DNA of 34,954 nt from an uncultured Oscillospiraceae bacterium (GTDB lineage Bacteria > Bacillota > Clostridia > Oscillospirales > Oscillospiraceae). The notes under the pieces were generated by a model, which ran no database searches, was not told the origin of the DNA, and worked only from the letters and a program-made list of their open reading frames with translations. The position numbers and the translations under genes are program-made. Within the stretch, counting starts at the first letter, position 1. Every line of letters begins with the position of its first letter. The DNA lies in assembly GCA_934589065.1 (NCBI GenBank), contig CAKTNN010000021.1, positions 1-34,954 of the forward strand, in the 5' to 3' direction. Shown here in pieces: positions 8,569-14,641 of the stretch.

Positions 8569-8937
8569 ATGAATCCCTGTACCCATAGTTTCTGCCCTAT
8601 CGATCACGTTTCCATTGACGTGACGGAGCTCGCACCCCTGAAAGAATTTCTGGAATCCGTTTTCGGTATGACTGTCGTCCGGCAGAAGGAGGAAGCCGGG
8701 GTGATTACCAACCTGTGGCTGGACGGCGGCATTCAACTCCGTCTGGTTTCCCAGACCGCACCGGATTGCGGCAGGATTGAGCACATTGCTTTCCAGTGCC
8801 TGGATTTGGACGCCGTTCTGGAGAAAGCATCGGCCTTCGGTGCCCAGAGCATCCCCGGAAAGGGCTGCCACTGGTTCCAGGTCTTCGGCATCTATTTTGA
8901 AATGAAGGTTCAGAAATCATCCAAGGCAGCCCGTTAA
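8569..8937 (+). CDS. VOC-superfamily (glyoxalase/dioxygenase-fold) protein
   Basis: A 122-residue protein with the paired beta-alpha-beta-beta-beta modules of the vicinal-oxygen-chelate fold: IDHVSIDVTELAPLKEFLESVFGM at the start of the first half and IEHIAFQCLDLDAVLEKASAFGA at the start of the second. It ends FQVFGIYFEMK, where the last Glu is a likely metal ligand. It is last in the NAD salvage operon, nine bases after the metallohydrolase, with RBS AAGGAGG. VOC proteins range from glyoxalase I to isomerases, and nothing here fixes the substrate. Confidence 0.8.
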   Translation: MNPCTHSFCPIDHVSIDVTELAPLKEFLESVFGMTVVRQKEEAGVITNLWLDGGIQLRLVSQTAPDCGRIEHIAFQCLDLDAVLEKASAFGAQSIPGKGCHWFQVFGIYFEMKVQKSSKAAR

Positions 8938-8960
8938 CACGGATTTCATTGAAAAAAAGA

Positions 8961-9070
8961 AAGCTGTCATTGCGAACCAGTGCCGCAGCACTGGTGTGGC
9001 AATCCCCCGGATTCAACGTTCATCCGGGGGATTCCATACCAGCTCCTGAGCCGGTTCGGAATGACAGCTT
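8961..9070. repeat. Dispersed palindromic repeat, copy 1 (bidirectional terminator position)
   Basis: Outer arms AAGCTGTCATTGCGAACC (8961-8978) and GGTTCGGAATGACAGCTT (9053-9070) pair with one mismatch. Inside are a CAGTG/CACTG stem and an AATCCCCCGGAT/ATCCGGGGGATT stem. The core TGTCATTGCGAACCAGT ... ACTGGTGTGGCAATCC recurs at 26563-26611 and 33520-33561 and in variant form near 14385-14431. It lies between convergent genes, and T-rich DNA flanks it on the plus side, so it may also end transcripts from both directions. Confidence 0.85.
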
Positions 9071-9079
9071 GTTCTTTTC

Positions 9080-9691
9080 TTACATATTGGCCTTGATGGT
9101 TCCAATCAGGATATCTCCTGCTACCACCCGATCTTCCGGAGCAAAGCCACCGGCAAAGTTATCGGAGTAGAGCACCTGGGCGTTGGGCGGGAATTCATCG
9201 TCCCCCTCCCACACCAGAATCTGCATCCGGTAGGGGCCCACAAAGTCAAACTGGAATCCGGCATCGCTGTGGTTCAGCTTGACCGCGCCCATTTTTTCCG
9301 CGGCAGCGGCAAACGCCTTTACCCTGGTTCCGAAGGAAAAGGCGGCGCGGGTCAGCACCCGGCCTGTGTAGGGCTTGATATACATTTCTCCCCAGGGCAT
9401 TTCCCGGAAGGTTTTCCAGCTGCCCCCAAAGGGAACATCCTTGCTTTCCAGCAGATACCGGAGCAAAAAGGTGCGGGTTGGCAGTGGGGGAAGCGCGCCC
9501 CCATCCAGAGCCGAAAATTCGCAGCCGGGATGGGTGATGGCAAAGGTTCTGCCAAGGAGCGTCACCTGAAAGGCCTGACCGTCAAAGCCGACCTCCGGCA
9601 GTCTTTCCAGAACCTCCTGGGGATTTAATTCCTTGAAAAGAGCCTCATAGTGGGCAAAGGGAACCTCTTCCTTGTGATTTTCAACTTGCAT
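9080..9691 (-). CDS. DUF3786 domain protein
   Basis: With the ATG at 9691 the product is 203 residues; the frame stays open further upstream but that part overlaps the preceding gene, and GGAAAG lies just ahead of this ATG. The body matches DUF3786: FLLRYLLESKDVPFGGSWKTF, REMPWGEMYIKPY, then FSFGTRVKAFAAAAEKMGA and LVWEGDDEFPPNAQVLY. No cofactor motif or signal peptide is visible. It is the last gene of an acsV-VOC-DUF3786 unit, ten bases after the VOC stop. The family's function is unknown; its place here suggests a link to corrinoid or one-carbon enzymes, which is inference. Confidence 0.78.
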   Translation of the reverse strand: MQVENHKEEVPFAHYEALFKELNPQEVLERLPEVGFDGQAFQVTLLGRTFAITHPGCEFSALDGGALPPLPTRTFLLRYLLESKDVPFGGSWKTFREMPWGEMYIKPYTGRVLTRAAFSFGTRVKAFAAAAEKMGAVKLNHSDAGFQFDFVGPYRMQILVWEGDDEFPPNAQVLYSDNFAGGFAPEDRVVAGDILIGTIKANM

Positions 9692-9701
9692 TTTTCTTTC
9701 C

Positions 9702-10079
9702 TCAATCGTGTAATTCCAGGGGCAGGCCATCGGGATCCCGAAAAAAGACATAGTGCCCACCGTTGGCGGTATCCTCCCGGATCGGTTCTGTCGCAATTCC
9801 TCTGGCGTTCAGCCAATCTCTTGCCGCCCATATATCCGCAACGCGGAAGGCCAAATGCCGCAGTCCCATAGCCTCCGGCTCTGTCACTCTCGGCGGGGCA
9901 TCCGGCTTTACAAACAGCTCAATCACCAGTTCTCCCAGCCGCAGCATCCGCAGATAATCCTGCTGAGCCGGTCGCCAAACCTCCCTTTCCAGCGCAAACC
10001 CCAGTTTGCCGGCATAGAACTCCAGCGCTTTCTCTGCGTCGGATGCAATCACCGCCACATGGTGCATTCCATCCAGCAT
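9702..10079 (-). CDS. gloA2: YaeR-type glyoxalase I-like metalloprotein
   Basis: A 125-residue VOC protein that closely follows the YaeR/SMU1112c pattern: HHVAVIASDAEKALEFYAGKLGF, then GELVIELFVKPDAPP, GLRHLAFRVADI and a C-terminal FFRDPDGLPLELHD. The expected metal ligands (His near residue 7, Glu in IELF, His in LRHLAF, Glu in LELHD) are all present. It starts 3 bases after the acsV stop and runs into the DUF3786 gene, so the three are almost certainly cotranscribed. The physiological substrate of the YaeR group is not established, and a role in corrinoid metabolism is only suggested by position. Confidence 0.85.
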   Translation of the reverse strand: MLDGMHHVAVIASDAEKALEFYAGKLGFALEREVWRPAQQDYLRMLRLGELVIELFVKPDAPPRVTEPEAMGLRHLAFRVADIWAARDWLNARGIATEPIREDTANGGHYVFFRDPDGLPLELHD

Positions 10080-10082
10080 TCT

Positions 10083-12011
10083 TTACGCCTCCTGAATGCT
10101 GTGGGGGAACAGCCGGGAATCGGTATGGGGAATGAAGCAGGCCGCTACAAAGGCATCCATATACCCGGGATGGGTGCTCAGCTCCAGATAGGTCATATTG
10201 GAGGCCACCTCTGCCGTCTTGGCATTGGCCTCGTCACTCATCACCATGGCATAAGCGCCGGTCAGGGAGGAGTTGCCGATGTAATGGAACTTTTCAATGG
10301 GCACATCCGGGAACATACCGATGTTCACGGCGTTCTTCATATTGATGCCGGAGCCGATGCCACCGGCGACATACACATCGTCAATACCCTCCACCGTCAT
10401 ATCCACACTCTTCAGGAGGGTATCGATGGCGGAGAAAATGGCGCCCTTGGCACGGATGAAGTTGTCAATATCCACTTCGTTAATGGAGATTTCCCGCTCG
10501 GTTTCGCTCTCCTTGGCCTCGGCAAGAACATATCTTCCCATGCCGTGGTGATCCCGGCGAACCCGGTCTCCCTCCCGGATGAACAGGCCCTTGGCATTGA
10601 TAATGCCGCAGCGGAAGAGCTCCGAAATGATATCGATGATGCCGGAGCCGCAGATACCAACTGCCTTTTGCCCGGCATCCCCTACAATGGTCAGCTTGGG
10701 CTCCATGGTCCCTTTATCAATGGTGCAGGCCTCGATGGCGCCGTCCGTTGCACGCATACCGCAGGAAATATCGCCGCCTTCAAAGGCAGGGCCCGCAGAG
10801 CAGGCGCAGCTCATAAGGAAGTCCCGGTTACCAAAGACAATTTCTCCGTTGGTGCCCAGGTCGATAAACAGGCTCATTTCATCCCGGTCCCAGATCCCGG
10901 AGGCCAGGGTACCGGCAGTAATATCGCCGCCCACATAAGAGCCGATATTGGGGGCAATCAGCACCTCTGCCAGGGGATTGGCAGGTAGCTTTACGTCACC
11001 GGCAAGCAGGCCGTCCCAATGGAAGAAGCTGGGAATATAGGGCTCCATCCGCACGCTCTGGGCATCCACGCCCACAAACAGATGGTTCATGGTGGTATTT
11101 GCGCCTACGCACAGCCGCAAAATGCTCCGGGGGTTCAGGCCTGCCGACTTGCACAGGCCCGCCATAATGGGCGTCAGGGTTTCCTTGATGATGGCATCCT
11201 GGAGCTTTTTCTTGCCGCCGGGCTTGCCCTGCTCAATAATCCGGTTGATCACATCCGCGCCGTAGCGAATTTGACCGTTGCCGGAGGAGCCCTTTGCCAG
11301 GATCTTTCCGGACTGCAAATCCGTCATGACCATGGTAACGGTGGTGGTACCGATATCGATGGCGCAGCCGTAAATGCCGGTATCCTCTGCTCCGCAGATC
11401 TCCATGCAGGTAAAGCTGTCCTCTTCCAGCCGGCCCTTGACGCAGACATGGAAGTTTTCTTCCCGCAGGGTGGAGGCCAGCCGCACCATAACGGTATGGG
11501 GAATTTTCACATTGGAAACGCCCAGTGCATCCTCCAGCGCCCAGGTCAGGCGCTCGTTATCGGGCATGGTATCCTCCAGGCTGGGCTCCTGCATGGTAAG
11601 CACCACACTGCGGTAGTGATTCGTAAAATGAATGCCGCTGGCATGGAGATCCTGCTGGGCCTTTTCAAAAATGGCAACCTCTTTGGGGGAAGAAAGATCC
11701 GCCGTCTTCATTCGGGACTGGTAGGCAGAGGCGATATCCGGCACAAACACGGTGCAGTCCCCTGCCACCTTGGAAGAACAGCTGAGCCGCCAGCCATCGG
11801 CATACTCTTCATCGGAAATATGGCGGGTTTGGATGCTGTCCAGGCTTCCGGCAGTCAGCTTCACCCGGCACTTGCCGCAGGAACCGTTGCCGGAGCAAGG
11901 GGCATCGATGGCAACATTGCTGCGCCGCGCCAGCTCCAGCAGGTTATCCCCTACGTTACACTCCGCGGTGACCGGCTTGCCGCCTTCAATATCAAATATG
12001 ACCTTTGGCAT
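10083..12011 (-). CDS. acsV: Corrinoid protein reductive activator (RACo/AcsV, ferredoxin plus ASKHA domains)
   Basis: Uses ATP to drive low-potential electrons onto oxidised Co(II) corrinoid protein, returning it to the methyl-accepting Co(I) state. The 642-residue chain begins with a plant-type [2Fe-2S] ferredoxin domain, with Cys39, Cys45 and Cys48 in APCSGNGSCGKC and a fourth Cys in WRLSCSS. A linker region follows, then an actin-like ATPase core with GCAIDIGTTTVTMV, FIDLGTNGEIVFGN and GSGIIDIISELF. Length and order match RACo. It has its own promoter after the acsB terminator and leads an operon with gloA2 and the DUF3786 gene. The start is supported by AGAGGG upstream. Confidence 0.92.
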   Translation of the reverse strand: MPKVIFDIEGGKPVTAECNVGDNLLELARRSNVAIDAPCSGNGSCGKCRVKLTAGSLDSIQTRHISDEEYADGWRLSCSSKVAGDCTVFVPDIASAYQSRMKTADLSSPKEVAIFEKAQQDLHASGIHFTNHYRSVVLTMQEPSLEDTMPDNERLTWALEDALGVSNVKIPHTVMVRLASTLREENFHVCVKGRLEEDSFTCMEICGAEDTGIYGCAIDIGTTTVTMVMTDLQSGKILAKGSSGNGQIRYGADVINRIIEQGKPGGKKKLQDAIIKETLTPIMAGLCKSAGLNPRSILRLCVGANTTMNHLFVGVDAQSVRMEPYIPSFFHWDGLLAGDVKLPANPLAEVLIAPNIGSYVGGDITAGTLASGIWDRDEMSLFIDLGTNGEIVFGNRDFLMSCACSAGPAFEGGDISCGMRATDGAIEACTIDKGTMEPKLTIVGDAGQKAVGICGSGIIDIISELFRCGIINAKGLFIREGDRVRRDHHGMGRYVLAEAKESETEREISINEVDIDNFIRAKGAIFSAIDTLLKSVDMTVEGIDDVYVAGGIGSGINMKNAVNIGMFPDVPIEKFHYIGNSSLTGAYAMVMSDEANAKTAEVASNMTYLELSTHPGYMDAFVAACFIPHTDSRLFPHSIQEA

Positions 12012-12043
12012 ACGCGTTACCCTCTTTCTTCATAGTCAGATTC

Positions 12044-12072
12044 AGTATAGCATAAGTTCCGTTGCTTGTCCA
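12044..12072 (-). promoter_or_regulatory. acsV operon promoter
   Basis: On the minus strand TGGACA (12072-12067) and TATACT (12049-12044) are 17 bases apart, with an extended -10 TGC. The -10 lies about 33 bases before the acsV ATG. It follows the acsB terminator, so acsV is a separate transcription unit. Confidence 0.7.
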
Positions 12073-12103
12073 GTATAATCGATACTTTTTTACCGGAATA
12101 AAA

Positions 12104-12129
12104 TTCCCGGAAGCCGAAGCTTCCGGGAA
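12104..12129 (-). terminator. acsB terminator
   Basis: TTCCCGGAAGC (12104-12114) and GCTTCCGGGAA (12119-12129) form a perfect 11-base stem with a four-base loop. On the minus strand a TTTT run (12103-12100) follows. It lies 17 bases past the acsB stop. Confidence 0.85.
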
Positions 12130-12145
12130 AAGATATCCTTTGGAA

Positions 12146-14272
12146 TTACATCAGAGGATCCAGGCCCAGGACGGGGTGACCCTTCTCGGTCAGCCAGTTC
12201 AGCAGCTCCTCGCAATCGGTGGTAACGGTCTCATCAGCCACCATATCGGTGAAGTTCTCAATGCCGTAGAGCTCCTTAGCGGTCTTGTTCAGCTTCTCGG
12301 CAACATCGTCCTTCAGTTCCTTGGGCATCCAGACGATCCGCTCGATGCCGCCCTCAGCAGCCACGAACTTCTTGGAGGAGATGAAGTGACGGCCGTGGCC
12401 CATGTAGCCGGGGGTCTGAACGCCGCCGCCAGTGCAGGAGGCCAGCTCGCCGAAGGTCATACCGGCAGGAGTCATGCCCTTGTATTCCCGGTTGACGATG
12501 ATCACGCCGTTGGATACGGGCTCAATGCCGCAGATACACTCGAAGCAGCCGCAGGAAGTCATGGGATCCTCCAGCAGGGAGTACAGCGTCACATTTTCCA
12601 CTGCGCCGTGGGTTGCTTCTGCCACAGCCTTGTTGACGGACTCGTAGCGACCGGTGCGCTCATCCAGGCAGCCTTCCTTGAAGATGGGCTGGCAGGGGCC
12701 GTTGGGGTTCAGCTCGTTGGTAGCCTTGGCATCCAGCCAGGACACGGCGCCGCACAGGCCCAGACGCTCGGGAGTGACCACGCAGCAGTGGGCGGGAGCA
12801 AAGGACTGGCACAGGATGCAGGTGTAGTAGCGATCCACAGCCTCGTCGGTCATGGAAGCCAGGCGGTCGTCTCTTGCATCGTACCGGGGCATAGCCACCT
12901 CGTCACGGAACTTTTCAGCCTCCACAGGATCGGTGATCAGGGTAACCTGGCACTTATCCACAACGGCATCGAACTCATCCATGATCATGACGTACAGCAC
13001 CTCGGCGAAGTCCTTCAGCCGCAGGCCGGCATCAAAGGCGGCGTTGCTGACACGGACACGCACCTGGTTCCGCTGACCGGTGTGCATCACACCCTCCATG
13101 TAGTTGTACCAGGCGTGGAACTTACGCTCGATAACGGACTCGAAGTCCGGCTGCATCTTCTTACCGGCAACCTCTACGAAGGTTACGAGTGCCAGATCCT
13201 TGGCCTCGTCCAGGTCCTTGCCGATGATGTTGATCTTGTGATCCTCCACCTCGCTGAGTTCCTTCATCAGTACCAGCTCTGCAGTGGGATTCTTGGCAGA
13301 CCACATTTCGTTGTGCATATCCGCCTTACGGATGATTTCACCCTCGAAAGCAGCGGCGAAAGCTACGGGAATGGGCAACTCCTTGACCTTGATCTTGATG
13401 TTCCGCAGCTCCAGAGACTTCTTAACGGTCTCATTGTGATCGGTAACGGATTCCAGAGCACCGGGAACCTGGTTTTCACCCAAGTCGATATCCACAACCA
13501 CGGGGAAGCCCAGAGCAATGGCGCCGGCGCCGGCGGAAACCACCACGGAATCAATGGCACCGAAGGTATTGACGAATGCAGGCACACGCTCCTTGGTGTA
13601 CTTTAAGAGCTCTGCCAGGTTGCCGGGCTGCACGTTGCCGAAGATCAGAGCGGCACGGATGGCAACGGTAACTACATGGATAACGGCGGTGACATCGTGA
13701 CCCAGAGGAATGACACGGAGCTCCAGGCCCATCTTCACGCCGCCCTCAGCGCACTGCTCGATGCAGTCGCCCACCAGGAAGGTCATAATGCCCTTGGACT
13801 GGTAATCCTTCACCACCTTGACAACGTCGGCGGCATCGTCTGCCTTGCCCAGCACAACGGCAACGCCGGGGATATCGCCGGTAACCAGGGGCACGCCCAG
13901 GGAACGGATAACGGGATCGGGCACAAAGCCGATACCGGAATCATTTTCGTAGGGGTTCGTGCCCTCTACATACTTTAAGCCCTCGATGATTTCAGCACCC
14001 ACGGCGGTGGCAAGGCCGGCATTCAGCGCCTGACCCAGATCCTCCTGGTTGGTGATCAGACTCTTCAGGACGCCGACACAAGCAGGCAGGTCGCCCAGAG
14101 TTTTCACTTTCACACCGGTAGCTGCATAAATCGTGGGGAAGAAATAGGCAGTATCAGGGAAGGCGATTTCCTTATCTGCGCCATACTTGGCGATGGCATT
14201 GTTCACTGCATTTTCGGTCAAGCCGGCAACTGCATTGGAACCACCGTAAATCAGATCGGTTAATACACTCAT
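12146..14272 (-). CDS. acsB: Acetyl-CoA synthase (CODH/ACS complex beta subunit)
   Basis: Assembles acetyl-CoA from CO, a methyl group delivered by the corrinoid iron-sulfur protein, and CoA, at the nickel-containing A-cluster. The 708-residue protein aligns by eye with Moorella ACS along its length. The A-cluster residues are intact: Cys485, Cys488, Cys497 and Cys507 for the [4Fe-4S] cube (CILCQSF ... CVVTPERLGLCG) and Cys574 and Cys576 in MTSCGCFE for nickel. The N-terminal domain that docks to CO dehydrogenase (from MSVLTDLIY on) is present, unlike the shorter archaeal CdhC. RBS AGGAGG precedes ATG 14272. It is separated from acsC-acsE by a terminator and repeat DNA. Confidence 0.96.
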   Translation of the reverse strand: MSVLTDLIYGGSNAVAGLTENAVNNAIAKYGADKEIAFPDTAYFFPTIYAATGVKVKTLGDLPACVGVLKSLITNQEDLGQALNAGLATAVGAEIIEGLKYVEGTNPYENDSGIGFVPDPVIRSLGVPLVTGDIPGVAVVLGKADDAADVVKVVKDYQSKGIMTFLVGDCIEQCAEGGVKMGLELRVIPLGHDVTAVIHVVTVAIRAALIFGNVQPGNLAELLKYTKERVPAFVNTFGAIDSVVVSAGAGAIALGFPVVVDIDLGENQVPGALESVTDHNETVKKSLELRNIKIKVKELPIPVAFAAAFEGEIIRKADMHNEMWSAKNPTAELVLMKELSEVEDHKINIIGKDLDEAKDLALVTFVEVAGKKMQPDFESVIERKFHAWYNYMEGVMHTGQRNQVRVRVSNAAFDAGLRLKDFAEVLYVMIMDEFDAVVDKCQVTLITDPVEAEKFRDEVAMPRYDARDDRLASMTDEAVDRYYTCILCQSFAPAHCCVVTPERLGLCGAVSWLDAKATNELNPNGPCQPIFKEGCLDERTGRYESVNKAVAEATHGAVENVTLYSLLEDPMTSCGCFECICGIEPVSNGVIIVNREYKGMTPAGMTFGELASCTGGGVQTPGYMGHGRHFISSKKFVAAEGGIERIVWMPKELKDDVAEKLNKTAKELYGIENFTDMVADETVTTDCEELLNWLTEKGHPVLGLDPLM

Positions 14273-14591
14273 GTTATTTCCCTCCTAAATTTCTGTATCG
14301 CTTTTGCGATAGCAGTGGGCACAGGGAAACTGTCCGCGTCCCGCATCCGTCAAAGCATCCGCCGCCCGGTATGCCCGAGCTCGAGATTGCCACGCCAGCG
14401 TGCGCGCTGGCTCGCAATGACGAATGAGCAGCGTGCGCGCTGGCTCGCAATGACGAATGAGCAGCGTGCGGCCCGGCTCGCAATGACGAAAGAATGACGC
14501 GCGCAGGGAAAGCTTTGACGAAATGGCAGCCGCCCCGGGTTTCCCCGGAACGATCCGTTTTCCCGTCCCCACCGGTATCAAAAAGCAAAAT
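14273..14591. other. Non-coding spacer between the acsC-acsE terminator and acsB
   Basis: About 320 bases without a credible gene. It holds a small TATCGC/GCGATA hairpin (14296-14311) in the acsB leader, the variant dispersed repeat and its tandem copies (14385-14492), and a GC-rich tract. No clear -35/-10 pair for acsB was recognised, so acsB expression may come from readthrough or an atypical promoter. The open frame across the repeats (a recurring RHCEPARTL motif) is a translation artefact. Confidence 0.6.
14385..14492. repeat. Variant dispersed repeat with 33-base tandem copies
   Basis: On the minus strand the core CGTCATTGCGAGCCAGCG ... CGCTGGCGTGGCAATC (14387-14424) is a GC-rich relative of the window's dispersed repeat. 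Its left portion is then repeated in tandem with a 33-base period: units begin at 14398, 14431 and 14464 on the plus strand. The first two are identical across the 33 bases, and the third diverges in the stem and at its end. Confidence 0.85.
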
Positions 14592-14617
14592 GGCGGGGAG
14601 GGAGACCCCTCCCCGCC
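14592..14617 (-). terminator. Terminator of the cooC-acsD-acsCE unit
   Basis: GGCGGGGAGGG (14592-14602) and CCCTCCCCGCC (14607-14617) form a perfect 11-base stem with a four-base loop. The minus-strand transcript continues into a T-rich stretch (ATTTTGCTTTTT). It lies 25 bases beyond the acsC-acsE stop. Confidence 0.88.
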
Positions 14618-14641
14618 GGGAAAAGTTTTCGCAGTACGCTC

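Noticed and set aside
14398..14492. Possible short CRISPR array
   Set aside because: Units abut directly with a 33-base period and have no unique spacers; no cas genes are nearby. It is a simple tandem repeat.
14285..14581. Minus-strand frame with repeated RHCEPARTL peptide
   Set aside because: It is a translation of the 33-base tandem repeat, without a ribosome site or homology to a known protein.
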